DNA from: Oscillospiraceae bacterium
GTDB taxonomy: Bacteria; Bacillota; Clostridia; Oscillospirales; Acutalibacteraceae
DNA length: 64,000 nt
NCBI GenBank assembly: GCA_015066105.1
Contig: SVOY01000001.1
Coordinates: 310,001 to 374,000, forward strand
Reading direction: 5' to 3'
The translations under genes were made by a program, and so were the position numbers. The notes under the pieces are model-generated. The model searched no databases. It saw only the letters and a list, made by a program, of their open reading frames with translations, and was not told the DNA's origin. Shown one piece after another: positions 39,732 through 48,253 of the stretch. The number at the start of each line of letters is the position of its first letter. Positions within the stretch are counted from its first letter, which is position 1.

Positions 39732-40802
39732 ATGGCTGTATACAAAGACAGCAAAAGAGGTACGTGGTATGTATTGGTGTACTACACGAACTGGAAGGGT
39801 GAAAGCGACCGAAAGATGAAGCGTGGCTTCAAGACCCGTAAGGATGCAGTCGCTTGGGAGAATACTTTTCTCAACAAAAACACAGGCGACCTGAATATGA
39901 CCTTCGCAGAGTTCTATGACATCTACAAAAGCGACCTCGAGGAACGCTTGAAGGAAAACACTTGGGTTATGAAAACAAGCGTTATCGAGCTTAAGATTTT
40001 GCCGTACTTCAAGAAAAAGAAGATGTGCGAAATCAAGGTATCAGATGTCATTGCCTGGCAAAAGGAAATGATGGCGTACCGTGATAAAGACGGTCAGCCT
40101 TATGCATCGGGTTATCTTAAAACGATTCACAATCAGCTCAGTGCAATTTTTAATCACGCCGTAAGGTTTTATGAGCTTCCTGCTAATCCTGCTGCAAAGG
40201 TCGGCAATATGGGCAGAGAGAACACAAAGGAAATGCTCTTCTGGACGAAAGAGGAGTATATGAAATTCGCTGATTCGATGATGGACAAGCCCTTATCCTA
40301 TTACGCATTTGAAATGCTTTATTGGTGCGGTATCCGCCTCGGTGAGCTGCTTGCTCTAACTTACGGTGATTTTGATTTTGAAAAGAAAACCGTAAGAATA
40401 AACAAGTCGTATCAGTGCATTAAGGGCAAAGACGTTGTTACTACACCGAAAACTAAAAAAAGTAACAGAACAATCGTGATGCCTGACTTTCTCTGTGATG
40501 AAATGAAAATCTATTTCAAAGGTCTTTACAAGCCGAGGAAGAACGACAGAGTATTTCTCATAACCAAGGCTTATCTTCACAGTGAAATGCGAAGAGGCTG
40601 CAAAGAAACAGGAGTTAAGAAAATCCGTATTCACGATTTGAGACATTCACATGTTTCACTTCTCATTGATATGGGGTTCACACCTCTTGCCATTGCGGAC
40701 AGAGTCGGTCACGAAAGTATCGATATCACTTACCGTTATGCTCATCTCTTCCCGTCAAAGCAAACAGAGATTGCAGAAAAATTAAATATGGAGCGTGAGT
40801 AA
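39732..40802 (+). CDS. int: Tyrosine recombinase, integrase of element 1
   Basis: It catalyses integration at the guaA att site and excision. The 356-residue protein has an N-terminal arm-binding domain (GTWYVLVYYTNWKG), a SAM-like core-binding domain (about 55-160) and the catalytic domain with Arg in WCGIRLGELLAL, His-x-x-Arg in HDLRHSHVSLL, His in RVGHESIDI and Tyr in TYRYAHLF. All catalytic residues are intact. It is about two thirds identical, by eye, to the integrase at 56904-57980. Confidence 0.92.
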   Translation: MAVYKDSKRGTWYVLVYYTNWKGESDRKMKRGFKTRKDAVAWENTFLNKNTGDLNMTFAEFYDIYKSDLEERLKENTWVMKTSVIELKILPYFKKKKMCEIKVSDVIAWQKEMMAYRDKDGQPYASGYLKTIHNQLSAIFNHAVRFYELPANPAAKVGNMGRENTKEMLFWTKEEYMKFADSMMDKPLSYYAFEMLYWCGIRLGELLALTYGDFDFEKKTVRINKSYQCIKGKDVVTTPKTKKSNRTIVMPDFLCDEMKIYFKGLYKPRKNDRVFLITKAYLHSEMRRGCKETGVKKIRIHDLRHSHVSLLIDMGFTPLAIADRVGHESIDITYRYAHLFPSKQTEIAEKLNMERE

Positions 40803-40803
40803 A

Positions 40804-41127
40804 ATGTCAGCGAAAAATTTAGACAAGCACAACCGTTTCCGAAATATAACGGTAGGGTTCAGAGTATCGCCCGAAGAGAACGAGCAGATAAACAAGGTCG
40901 TTGCAATATCAGGACTAAGCAAACAGGAATACTGCTATCGCCGTTGTATGCAGCAGGACATTGTTGTGCAGGGAGATAATCCGAGAGTGTTCAAGGCGTT
41001 GAGAAATAATCTTGCCCTTGTATTAGAAGAACTCAAAAACAAAAAAGAAGTGACCGATGAGATGCTTGAAATAATCAGACTCATAACGGTAACACTTCAG
41101 GGATTGAAAGGAGACTTTAATGAATGA
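40804..41127 (+). CDS. MobC-like relaxosome accessory protein
   Basis: Small proteins of this kind bind oriT and help the relaxase nick. The 107-residue protein has a ribbon-helix-helix-like N-terminus (NITVGFRVSPEENEQINKVV) and a helical C-terminal half, like MobC/NikA-type proteins. The track start at 40795 (GTG) lies inside int; the ATG at 40804 has GGAG 9 bases upstream. It overlaps the RepA-like gene by 8 bases and has a homologue at 57980-58315. Family assignment is by context and N-terminal motif. Confidence 0.65.
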   Translation: MSAKNLDKHNRFRNITVGFRVSPEENEQINKVVAISGLSKQEYCYRRCMQQDIVVQGDNPRVFKALRNNLALVLEELKNKKEVTDEMLEIIRLITVTLQGLKGDFNE

Positions 41128-42265
41128 TGTAACAAAAGAAAAGACCGTCCCACTTACATCTGTTGCCGCAGATGTCGGACAGTCAAATCAAAAACACATT
41201 AATAATATTATACCCGACGGAGAAGAAAATATCAATAGCTTTGAAGAGAAATTTGCTCAGATGCAAAGAGAGCTCCGCAAGTCAATGGACCCGTCATATA
41301 TGAAGACGGTTACGATGAGCGAGCTTTACGATACGGCGTACCTGAGTAAGCCTGCAATCATTGAGGGTATTCTTTATCCCGGTACTTATCTTTTCGTGGG
41401 TGCGCCGAAGGTCGGTAAAAGTTTTATGATGGCACAGCTCGCTTATCATGTGAGTACGGGTAAGCCTCTTTGGGAAAACGAGGTCAGACAGGGCAAGGTG
41501 CTTTATCTTGCTCTCGAGGATGATTACTCACGGCTGCAGAAAAGACTTTACCGAATGTTCGGAACGGAAGGCACGAACAATCTGTTTTTCTCCGTGTCAG
41601 CAAAGAATCTCAACGGCGGACTCTTCGAACAGCTTGAAAAATTTATTGAAGAGAATCCCGATACAAGACTTATCATCATCGACACTCTGCAGAAGGTCAG
41701 AGAGTCGGGTGCAGAAAAATTTTCTTACGCAAATGATTACGAGGTAATTGCACAGCTTAAAAATTTTTCTGACCGATACGGTATCTGTCTTCTCCTTGTG
41801 CATCACACACGCAAACAGAATTCGGGAGACAAGTTCGATATGATTTCGGGTACCAACGGTTTGCTCGGTGCCGCCGACGGAGCATTCCTCTTACAGAAAG
41901 AGAAGCGAACGGCAAAGACGGCAACACTTGACATCTCCGGCCGTGACCAACAGGACCAACGACTGTTTCTTGTCAGAAATGAAGAGCGACTTGTGTGGGA
42001 GCTTGAGAGAGTTGAAACAGAGCTTTGGAAAGAAAAGCCTGACCCCTTACTTGAAGTGATTGCAGAAAAAATCACGGAAGAAAATTCCGTGTGGGACGGA
42101 AGCATTTCTGACTTCAGAGATTTTATAGAGACGGACATTACGCCCATTCAGTTAGGAATGAAGCTTAATGTCACCGCCGGGCGACTGCTTAACGAGTACG
42201 GTATTCTCTATGAAAGCAGGCGCACTCACGCAGGCAGACGAATCAGATTCGTGCTGCAGGCGTGA
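41120..42265 (+). CDS. RepA-like RecA-fold ATPase (AAA_25)
   Basis: It is probably a hexameric replicative helicase for autonomous replication of the excised element, as RepA is in RSF1010-type plasmids. The 381-residue protein has Walker A GAPKVGKSF near residue 96, Walker B LIIIDTLQKVR and the VHHTRK motif, then a C-terminal helical region with a likely winged helix (MKLNVTAGRLLNEYGILYE). It overlaps mobC by 8 bases, and its stop codon lies inside the first iteron. The homologue in element 2 is interrupted. Confidence 0.8.
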   Translation: MNDVTKEKTVPLTSVAADVGQSNQKHINNIIPDGEENINSFEEKFAQMQRELRKSMDPSYMKTVTMSELYDTAYLSKPAIIEGILYPGTYLFVGAPKVGKSFMMAQLAYHVSTGKPLWENEVRQGKVLYLALEDDYSRLQKRLYRMFGTEGTNNLFFSVSAKNLNGGLFEQLEKFIEENPDTRLIIIDTLQKVRESGAEKFSYANDYEVIAQLKNFSDRYGICLLLVHHTRKQNSGDKFDMISGTNGLLGAADGAFLLQKEKRTAKTATLDISGRDQQDQRLFLVRNEERLVWELERVETELWKEKPDPLLEVIAEKITEENSVWDGSISDFRDFIETDITPIQLGMKLNVTAGRLLNEYGILYESRRTHAGRRIRFVLQA

Positions 42266-42336
42266 CAACCGTGTCAACCGTGACAACTTATTTGCCACTA
42301 CCACAGAGGTCGTCACGGTCGTCACGGTTGTCACGG
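42262..42336. repeat. Inverted iteron array (3 + 3 nine-mers), candidate origin
   Basis: Three tandem nine-mers (GTGACAACC, GTGTCAACC, GTGACAACT) are followed after 19 bases by three inverted ones (GGTCGTCAC, GGTCGTCAC, GGTTGTCAC). The two halves face each other and could also fold as a long hairpin. Position after the RepA-like gene and an equivalent structure in element 2 suggest a replication origin or iteron-binding site. Confidence 0.75.
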
Positions 42337-42374
42337 AAAACTGCATATTGATGGAAATAAATATGCGGTTTTCC
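42335..42374. repeat. Conserved hairpin before oriT
   Basis: The 14-base arms GGAAAACTGCATAT and ATATGCGGTTTTCC (one G-T pair) flank a 12-base loop. The same hairpin occurs in element 2 at about 59513-59550. It may terminate the RepA transcript or form part of the origin. Confidence 0.65.
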
Positions 42375-42394
42375 TAACCCCGTAGGGCGCAATG

Positions 42395-42453
42395 GCACTT
42401 TTGAACATTCAAATGGTCATAAGTGCTTTTGCGTTACTCTTGACAAGAGTAAC
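42395..42453 (+). other. Candidate origin of transfer (oriT)
   Basis: There are two inverted repeats in a row: GCACTTTTGA with TCATAAGTGC (42395-42426), and the perfect GTTACTCTT-GAC-AAGAGTAAC (42433-42453). They lie 75 bases upstream of the MobV relaxase start, and the second is identical in element 2. MobV oriTs consist of such inverted repeats close to mob. The nick site is not assigned. Confidence 0.6.
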
Positions 42454-42527
42454 AGAACCCTTTATAAGGTTTGTAGATTATAAAAGACGAAAGGCAAGGT
42501 GGTTCTATAAGAAGAACGATAAGCGTA

Positions 42528-43685
42528 ATGGTAGGCAAAGGCTCGGTCAATCATAACAGCAGAGAGTTCAATGCGAAGAACACAGACCCGGAAAGAACTC
42601 ATCTGAACACCGAGTACTGCAACATAGATATAAAAGAGGTGTATCACTATTTGTTTGACTATGCACTTGAAACATACAACGAAAAACAAAAACGAGCCGA
42701 CAGAAGAATCGAAAACTACTACGAGAAAATCAGAACAGGCAGACAGGAAAAACTTTTTCATGAAATCATAATTCAGATTGGCAATCACGAAGACACAAAT
42801 GCAAAAACTCCGGAGGGTGAACTTGCTGAAAGAATACTTGACGAGTATTACCGTGAGTTTCAGAAACGAAATCCGTACCTGTATGTTTTCTCTGCACATC
42901 TTCACATGGACGAAGCTACACCGCATCTGCACATTGACTTTGTACCGTTCACTACTGAAAGCAAGCGTGGACTTGGTACAAGAGTGTCACTCAAGCAAGC
43001 TCTTGCTAACCAAGGCTTCATCGGTAAGTCACGGCAGGAAACCGAATGGAGCTTGTGGGTTGAAAGCGAAAAGAAAGCTCTTGAAGAAGTTATGAATCGT
43101 CACAGCGTTCAGTGGGAGCAGAAGGGGACACACGAAAAGCATTTGTCAGTTTACGATTACGAAAAGAAAATGCGCAAGCAAGAGGTTGAAGAACTTACAC
43201 AACAGACAGAGAAACTCAATGTCAAGGTCGAAGAACTGACAGCAAAGTATGAATCACTTGCGAAGTACGAAGTGAACATAGATGAACTGACAGAAGATTT
43301 CTATGAGCAGGATGAGTTCAAATTGCCTGAACCTCCGCCACTGATGACCGCCAGAACTTACAAGACAAAATTTATTGAGCCTCTTTTTAATAAGTTGATT
43401 GGTCTTGTAAAAGGATTGGCAAAGCAGTGTATGGAGCTTCAATCCCGTGTGTTCGGTATGAAGGTAGGAGCTGGACTTGATAAAAGAAAAGTGAATGAAT
43501 TATATGAGGATAACAGTTACCTTCGTGAAGAAAATCAAGAGCTCGTCGGAGATGTACTTAAGTTCAGACTTCTCAGAAAAGTTTTCGGTGATGAAGAGGT
43601 TGACAAGCTCGTTGATAAAGCGACGGAGCTTGAAAGAGAAAGCCGCAGGGCTCGCAATCGTAATCGCAGCGGCTGGGAACGATAG
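42528..43685 (+). CDS. MobV-family (Pre/Mob) relaxase
   Basis: It nicks oriT and leads single-stranded DNA into a recipient with the help of another element's secretion channel. The 385-residue protein has the Pre/Mob N-terminus (GSVNHNSREFN), the metal-binding motif HLHMDEATPHLHIDF near residue 125, a coiled coil (about 210-245) and a basic C-terminus (RRARNRNRSGWER). It is about 95% identical to the relaxase at 59705-60862, far closer than the two integrases, so one copy seems recently exchanged. Confidence 0.9.
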   Translation: MVGKGSVNHNSREFNAKNTDPERTHLNTEYCNIDIKEVYHYLFDYALETYNEKQKRADRRIENYYEKIRTGRQEKLFHEIIIQIGNHEDTNAKTPEGELAERILDEYYREFQKRNPYLYVFSAHLHMDEATPHLHIDFVPFTTESKRGLGTRVSLKQALANQGFIGKSRQETEWSLWVESEKKALEEVMNRHSVQWEQKGTHEKHLSVYDYEKKMRKQEVEELTQQTEKLNVKVEELTAKYESLAKYEVNIDELTEDFYEQDEFKLPEPPPLMTARTYKTKFIEPLFNKLIGLVKGLAKQCMELQSRVFGMKVGAGLDKRKVNELYEDNSYLREENQELVGDVLKFRLLRKVFGDEEVDKLVDKATELERESRRARNRNRSGWER

Positions 43686-43700
43686 AAAAGGAAGGTGGTT

Positions 43701-43970
43701 ATGATGAGAAGCTTCATTGAAGAATTTTATTACGGAAACATTGAGGCACAGGAGCTCAGCTCCGAGCTTGGCGGTACTCTAAAAAAGAAGCTGAACGCTC
43801 TTACGAAAAGCGAAGAAGAGCTGACTGAAAAGCTATCCGCCGAAGAGAAGAAACTGTTCGAGAAATACACAAACTCGTGCAACGAGTTTCTCAGTATGAG
43901 CACAGCTGACAGTTTTATCTCAGGCTTTCGCCTCGGTGCGAAATTCACTCACGATGTATTTGTAAAATGA
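43701..43970 (+). CDS. DUF6809-like small helical protein
   Basis: The function is unknown. The protein is about 89 residues and helical (SFIEEFYYGNIEAQE, EEKKLFEKY, SFISGFRLGAKFTHDV), resembling the DUF6809 proteins common on Clostridia mobile elements. The track begins at a GTG inside the ribosome binding site; the ATG at 43701 (or 43704) is preferred. Element 2 has no copy: a hairpin stands in the matching place. Confidence 0.65.
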   Translation: MMRSFIEEFYYGNIEAQELSSELGGTLKKKLNALTKSEEELTEKLSAEEKKLFEKYTNSCNEFLSMSTADSFISGFRLGAKFTHDVFVK

Positions 43971-43983
43971 AGGACGGTATAAT

Positions 43984-44334
43984 ATGAACATAGAATACAG
44001 ACAGGTCGGAGATTACAAAATCCCGAACATCAAACTGCCGGAGGAGGAGAACGTTACTCTTGGCAGGTACGGTATGATGAGGATGAAATTCCTGCAGCAG
44101 AACAAGTCGGGAATGTATATGCTTCTGATAACCAAGGGCACATTAATGAGAACCCTCAAGAAGACCGAGGACGAAGCGACAGAGATGCTGGAACGCCTGA
44201 CAGAGCAGATGATGAAGGCACAGGGCGTGACGGAACAGCTCAAGGAGAACAATCAGATGCTTTGGGTACAGATGATGAATAACATCAAGCACTCGGCGGA
44301 AGAAATCGTTCTCAAGGAACTTATTTACAGTTAA
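43984..44334 (+). CDS. TnpV-family element protein
   Basis: TnpV proteins occur on many Clostridia transposons and conjugative elements; their function is unproven. The 116-residue protein is acidic and helical with the family features YRQVGDYKIPNI, GRYGMMRMKFLQ and the closing IVLKELIYS. A relative at 60945-61331 closes the backbone of element 2. It starts 14 bases after the DUF6809-like gene. Confidence 0.75.
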   Translation: MNIEYRQVGDYKIPNIKLPEEENVTLGRYGMMRMKFLQQNKSGMYMLLITKGTLMRTLKKTEDEATEMLERLTEQMMKAQGVTEQLKENNQMLWVQMMNNIKHSAEEIVLKELIYS

Positions 44335-44354
44335 AATTTTAATATGATTGAACA

Positions 44355-44396
44355 AAGCACGTCTTACAGTAAAAGTAGGTCGTGCTTAACTTTTAA
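44355..44396 (+). terminator. Terminator after tnpV
   Basis: The arms AAGCACG and CGTGCTT flank a 19-base loop and are followed by AACTTTTAAC. The hairpin is moderate and marks the end of the backbone transcript. Confidence 0.55.
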
Positions 44397-44806
44397 CATT
44401 AAAAATGCTTTTTATTCGTTAATTTTCTTTGATAATACATTGGGTCATTTTAAAAAATTCTATCGAATACAGAGCAAAATTCAAAAAAATCATACAACAT
44501 GTGGTGGTTGATATTTGTTGCTTTTGGGGTATATAGTATGATTTTTTCAGCTTATCGGAGATGCTTTTTATTTAATAAAAAATTGGTGGCTTTAAGCAGT
44601 TAACAAATTTCTAATAAGAGCTGAATTTAATTTTATCATTTTACCTTTCAATTTAATCATTTGAGCAAAAATGATTAAATTGAAAATAATTCTGTTACTT
44701 TTTCCTTTTTTCGACACTATATATAAAAGGGTGTTTATAAGTCAGAGCACACAATGGAGAATTGCAGATGTTTTTACATTAAATGTAGTTTTCACTTCAT
44801 TTTTTA
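44397..44806. other. AT-rich spacer between backbone and cargo
   Basis: This is the junction between the mobility backbone and the cargo genes. It is AT-rich and no ORF is supported. One feature stands out: a perfect 17-base inverted repeat (44646-44685). Confidence 0.5.
44646..44685. repeat. Perfect 17-base inverted repeat
   Basis: TTTCAATTTAATCATTT and its exact complement flank a 6-base loop. There is no T run immediately after it, so it is more like an operator, recombination site or RNA structure than a terminator. Confidence 0.6.
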
Positions 44807-44835
44807 TTGCAATAACAGTCTGAGAGTGTTATAAT
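44807..44835 (+). promoter_or_regulatory. Promoter of the HTH-HEPN-Fic genes
   Basis: TTGCAA (44807-44812) and TATAAT (44830-44835) are spaced by 17 bases, 35 bases before the HTH start codon. It is the first clear promoter of the cargo. Confidence 0.7.
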
Positions 44836-44870
44836 AATAAACAGATTATTATTTTTAAAGAGGTGTACTT

Positions 44871-45083
44871 ATGGCTGTTAGTTATAAAAAGCTCTGGAAG
44901 CTCTTGATTGACCATGATATGAAGAAAAAAGACCTCGCAAAGGTCGCTGACATCAGCAATTACACAATCACGAAAATGAGCAAGGGTGAGAACGTTACCG
45001 TTGAAACTCTTGGTAAAATTTGTGCTGCTTTGAACTGCGGTGTGGATGATATTATGGAATTTATTCCTGAAGAAAATCAGTGA
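44871..45083 (+). CDS. Small XRE-family HTH regulator
   Basis: The 70-residue protein is almost all helix-turn-helix (DMKKKDLAKVADISNYTITKMSKGENVT), the Cro/CI fold seen in small autorepressors and antitoxins. It is first in the cargo operon and lies 9 bases before the HEPN-TM gene. It may repress the operon promoter. Confidence 0.8.
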   Translation: MAVSYKKLWKLLIDHDMKKKDLAKVADISNYTITKMSKGENVTVETLGKICAALNCGVDDIMEFIPEENQ

Positions 45084-45092
45084 GGTTTCATA

Positions 45093-45566
45093 ATGAAATT
45101 TATTGATTCGTATAAGAGACTTGAGAAATTGTGTAGCGAGGTCTATGGAGACAATCATGGCGTTTCAGCCTACATAGATGAAATGGTTAATAAATCTGAC
45201 GGTTCGTACTGTGTTCCTGGTTGGAACGAAGATTTAAAGCAACTGAAGCATTATCGTTGGGTTAGAAATCAGATTGTTCATGAGCCGAATTGTTCAGAAG
45301 AAAATATGTGTACACCTGAAGATACACAATGGATTAATAACTTTCACTCACGCATTATGTCTGCAAACGACCCTCTTGCTCAATACAGAAAAACTAAAAG
45401 ACGTTCTGAAGTTCAAAGAACTAAGCTAAACGATATAAGCGAAGAATTCATCTATGTTGAATCTAAACATGAGAAATCATCTCGCAAAACTACAGGTTGT
45501 TTTGCTTTTATAATCGGCATTATACTTCTTGCTGCCGTTGCAGTTTTAGTTTTAAATATTAATTAA
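45093..45566 (+). CDS. HEPN-like protein with C-terminal membrane segment
   Basis: The 157-residue protein carries RNQIVHEP near residue 59, an R-x4-H motif typical of HEPN ribonuclease-type toxins, within a helical N-terminal half. A basic linker leads to one strong C-terminal transmembrane segment (FAFIIGIILLAAVAVLVL). Such a tail anchor would hold the helical domain at the inner face of the membrane. The HTH gene before it and the Fic gene 18 bases after it suggest a toxin/antitoxin or defence cassette. The family name is uncertain. Confidence 0.55.
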   Translation: MKFIDSYKRLEKLCSEVYGDNHGVSAYIDEMVNKSDGSYCVPGWNEDLKQLKHYRWVRNQIVHEPNCSEENMCTPEDTQWINNFHSRIMSANDPLAQYRKTKRRSEVQRTKLNDISEEFIYVESKHEKSSRKTTGCFAFIIGIILLAAVAVLVLNIN

Positions 45567-45584
45567 TGAAAATTTGGAGGCAAT

Positions 45585-46190
45585 ATGGTACTTGAAAACA
45601 AATTAGGAATTACTTCTGCTCCCGAACTTGCAGAAGCTGAAGAAAGAATCAGCAAGAAAAAAGCTGTCGATCTTTTTGAAAGCGGTATGCTTGATAAACT
45701 TGAAGCAGGAAAGACAGCATCCCTTCAGGCAATACACAAATATCTCTTTGATGAGATTTATCCCTTTGCCGGTGAAATCCGTAAGGTAAACATTTCAAAG
45801 GGCAATTTCCGCTTTGCACCTATTATGTACCTTGAGGTTGCATTGCAGAATATTGAGGCTATGCCGCAGGCAACATTCGATGAAATCATTGAAAAGTATG
45901 TAGAGATGAATGTTGCTCATCCCTTCCGTGAAGGTAACGGCAGAAGCACACGCATTTGGCTCGACTGCATCCTCAAAAATGAAATTGGTAAGGTTGTGGA
46001 TTGGAGTCAGGTTGATAAAGAAGAGTATCTTTCAGCAATGGAGCGCAGTCCCATTAAAGACCTTGAGATAAAATATGTTCTCAAAAAGGCTTTAACGGAT
46101 AAGATTAACGACCGTGAGGTTTATATGAAGGGCATTGACCACAGCTACTATTACGAAGGTTACACGACGTTTAAGGCGGAGGAGTTATAA
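45585..46190 (+). CDS. Fic-domain protein (AMP transferase)
   Basis: Fic proteins transfer AMP or similar groups from nucleotides onto target proteins and are often toxins. The 201-residue protein has the intact motif [12 protein letters not shown] near residue 112, with catalytic His, and the flap region upstream ([15 protein letters not shown]). No obvious inhibitory S/T-x-x-x-E-G/N helix was recognised, so an external antitoxin may be needed; the preceding HTH or HEPN protein is a candidate. The gene lies 2 bases before the Mrr gene. Confidence 0.88.
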   Translation: MVLENKLGITSAPELAEAEERISKKKAVDLFESGMLDKLEAGKTASLQAIHKYLFDEIYPFAGEIRKVNISKGNFRFAPIMYLEVALQNIEAMPQATFDEIIEKYVEMNVAHPFREGNGRSTRIWLDCILKNEIGKVVDWSQVDKEEYLSAMERSPIKDLEIKYVLKKALTDKINDREVYMKGIDHSYYYEGYTTFKAEEL

Positions 46191-46192
46191 TT

Positions 46193-47101
46193 ATGAAGTT
46201 ACTAAAAGAATTATCAGCAGACGGTAAAATAGCATATTTAATTAAACCTATTTTGAAAGTATTACAGGCTGCTGGCGGTCAGTTGGAGCGTTCCGAAATT
46301 AAAGAGAGAATTGCCGATATGGATGACCAGATAGCTGATTATGCTGAGCTAGAAAAGAAGTCAAAGAAAACAGGAAACACATATAAGGAATTTAATTTTA
46401 AATTCAATTTTGCTATTAAAGATTTATATTTTATGGGCTTGTTAACCTATACAGATACTTCTCCCATTACTTTAACTGAAAAGGGTTTATACATTGATGT
46501 TGACGCACTTGATGTACAGAAAGATGTTATTGAAGCCTCAAAAGTACATTGGGAAGAATTAAGCAAGAATAACAAGAAAAACAAGGTTGTTGACGTTACA
46601 GACAGTGAAGAAGAAACTCAGGCTGAGGAAAAAATCAAGGATGATTTTAAAGAGGCTCTTCTTGCCGCCATTTCAAAAATGTCACCAAAGAAGTTTGAAG
46701 CCTTCTCAAGAGCATTGCTTAATAAAATGGGTGTTGATTTTACCGAGAAAGGCGTTCAAATCAGTAATGATGGCGGTATTGACGGATACGGTTATCATAC
46801 AGATGCAAATGATTTCAGAACAACAAGAGTTGTTATTCAGTGCAAGAGATATAACGTTTCTCCTGTCAGAGAGCCTGAAATAAATCAGTTCTTAGGGGCC
46901 ATGAACAAATTTCAGGCTGACTACGGTGTGTTTATCACAAACGGTAGATTTACAAATTCTGCAAGAGTTGCAGCAAGGGAAGGCTCACCCATTACATTGA
47001 TTGACGGTAATGAACTTGTAAGACTTGTAAAAAGATATGAACTTTATATAACACCGGTACAGACCTATGTGTTAGATGATTTTTACAATTCAGAGGAATA
47101 A
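46193..47101 (+). CDS. Mrr-type restriction endonuclease
   Basis: Mrr enzymes cut DNA bearing foreign methylation. The 302-residue protein has a Mrr N-terminal winged helix (about 1-95), an acidic linker, and the Mrr catalytic domain: FEAFSRALLNKMG, the catalytic GGIDGYGY Asp, and VVIQCKRY supplying the Q-x-K pair, then FITNGRFTNSA. All PD-(D/E)XK residues are in place. It starts 2 bases after fic. It must tolerate the methylation made by the two methyltransferases that follow. Confidence 0.88.
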   Translation: MKLLKELSADGKIAYLIKPILKVLQAAGGQLERSEIKERIADMDDQIADYAELEKKSKKTGNTYKEFNFKFNFAIKDLYFMGLLTYTDTSPITLTEKGLYIDVDALDVQKDVIEASKVHWEELSKNNKKNKVVDVTDSEEETQAEEKIKDDFKEALLAAISKMSPKKFEAFSRALLNKMGVDFTEKGVQISNDGGIDGYGYHTDANDFRTTRVVIQCKRYNVSPVREPEINQFLGAMNKFQADYGVFITNGRFTNSARVAAREGSPITLIDGNELVRLVKRYELYITPVQTYVLDDFYNSEE

Positions 47102-47212
47102 ATTTCTTTTATTTTTAGAAGAAAGTCCGTTTTATTGGACTGTGAAATTTGTAAAATGTATATTGCTTTTGATATAATAATGAAATAAGAAGCAGAATAT
47201 GAGGAAAAAGCA

Positions 47213-48253
47213 ATGAAGAGTAATTCAATTTTAAACAAAGCAAAATATACAGAAAATACTGATGAATGGTACACAGACTATACTACTGTTGAAGCAGAGA
47301 TTTCTCACTATATTAAGCACTTTTATGGTAAAACAGTATTATGTAATTGTGATGATCCTTACGAATCGGCATTTTCAAAGTATTTTTTAAAAAACTTTAA
47401 TGTTTTAAAATTAAATAAGCTGATTTGCACTTCATACAAAGGTTCACGAATAGTCGAAAGATTATCATTAACAGATGCTAACAAACGCAAGTTAAATAAA
47501 AATTCGGCTTATGTTATGATTGTTGAAAAACTTCCTTTTGTAGATGAATCTGTAATTAGCGATGAAAAAATTATCGAGTTTTTGAACACTAATAATGTTG
47601 TCAGAAAGTTAAATGGTGACGGAGATTTTCTAAGTGATGAATGCGTTGAATATTTAAAAGAGGCTGACATTATAGTAACTAATCCGCCTTTTTCAAAATT
47701 TATAGAGCTTTTCTCTTTGATTGTAAATCACAATAAAAAGTTTCTATTAATAGGCAATCAAAATGCAATCACATATAAAGAAATATTTCCTTATATTAAA
47801 AACGGAGAAGCGTGGATTGGGTATTGTTTTGGTGATATGAAATTTAAAGTACCAAAGGACACAAAGCCAAGAAAAACACGTTATTGGGTTGATGAAACAG
47901 GTCAGAAGTGGCGTAGTTTAGGTAACGCAATGTGGCTTACTAATTTAGATAACGACAGAAAACATAAAGAATTAGTATTGACTGCTTCTTATAGCCCCGA
48001 AAAATATCCTCATTATGATAATTATAATGCCATAAATGTATCAAGAGTTGTTGATATTCCTATGGATTATCCCGGAATTATGGGTGTTCCATTAACTTAT
48101 CTTAAATACCATAATGATGATCAGTTTGAGATAATTGGCGAGGCAAATCATGGCTCGGACAACGAATTTGATTTATTCAAGCCTATAATAGGTGGCAAGG
48201 AAATATTTAAAAGAATTTTAATTAAAAACAAGAAATGTGTGGTAACAAAATGA
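47213..48253 (+). CDS. M.EcoRI-family adenine-specific DNA methyltransferase
   Basis: It is predicted to place N6-methyladenine at a specific site. The 346-residue protein matches the EcoRI methylase family, with the catalytic motif TNPPFSKFIE near residue 153 and the wide RYWVDETGQKWRSLGNAMWLTNL region. No EcoRI-type nuclease is nearby. It overlaps the cytosine methyltransferase start by 4 bases (ATGA), so the two are made together. Its codons are AT-rich relative to the chromosome. Confidence 0.85.
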   Translation: MKSNSILNKAKYTENTDEWYTDYTTVEAEISHYIKHFYGKTVLCNCDDPYESAFSKYFLKNFNVLKLNKLICTSYKGSRIVERLSLTDANKRKLNKNSAYVMIVEKLPFVDESVISDEKIIEFLNTNNVVRKLNGDGDFLSDECVEYLKEADIIVTNPPFSKFIELFSLIVNHNKKFLLIGNQNAITYKEIFPYIKNGEAWIGYCFGDMKFKVPKDTKPRKTRYWVDETGQKWRSLGNAMWLTNLDNDRKHKELVLTASYSPEKYPHYDNYNAINVSRVVDIPMDYPGIMGVPLTYLKYHNDDQFEIIGEANHGSDNEFDLFKPIIGGKEIFKRILIKNKKCVVTK

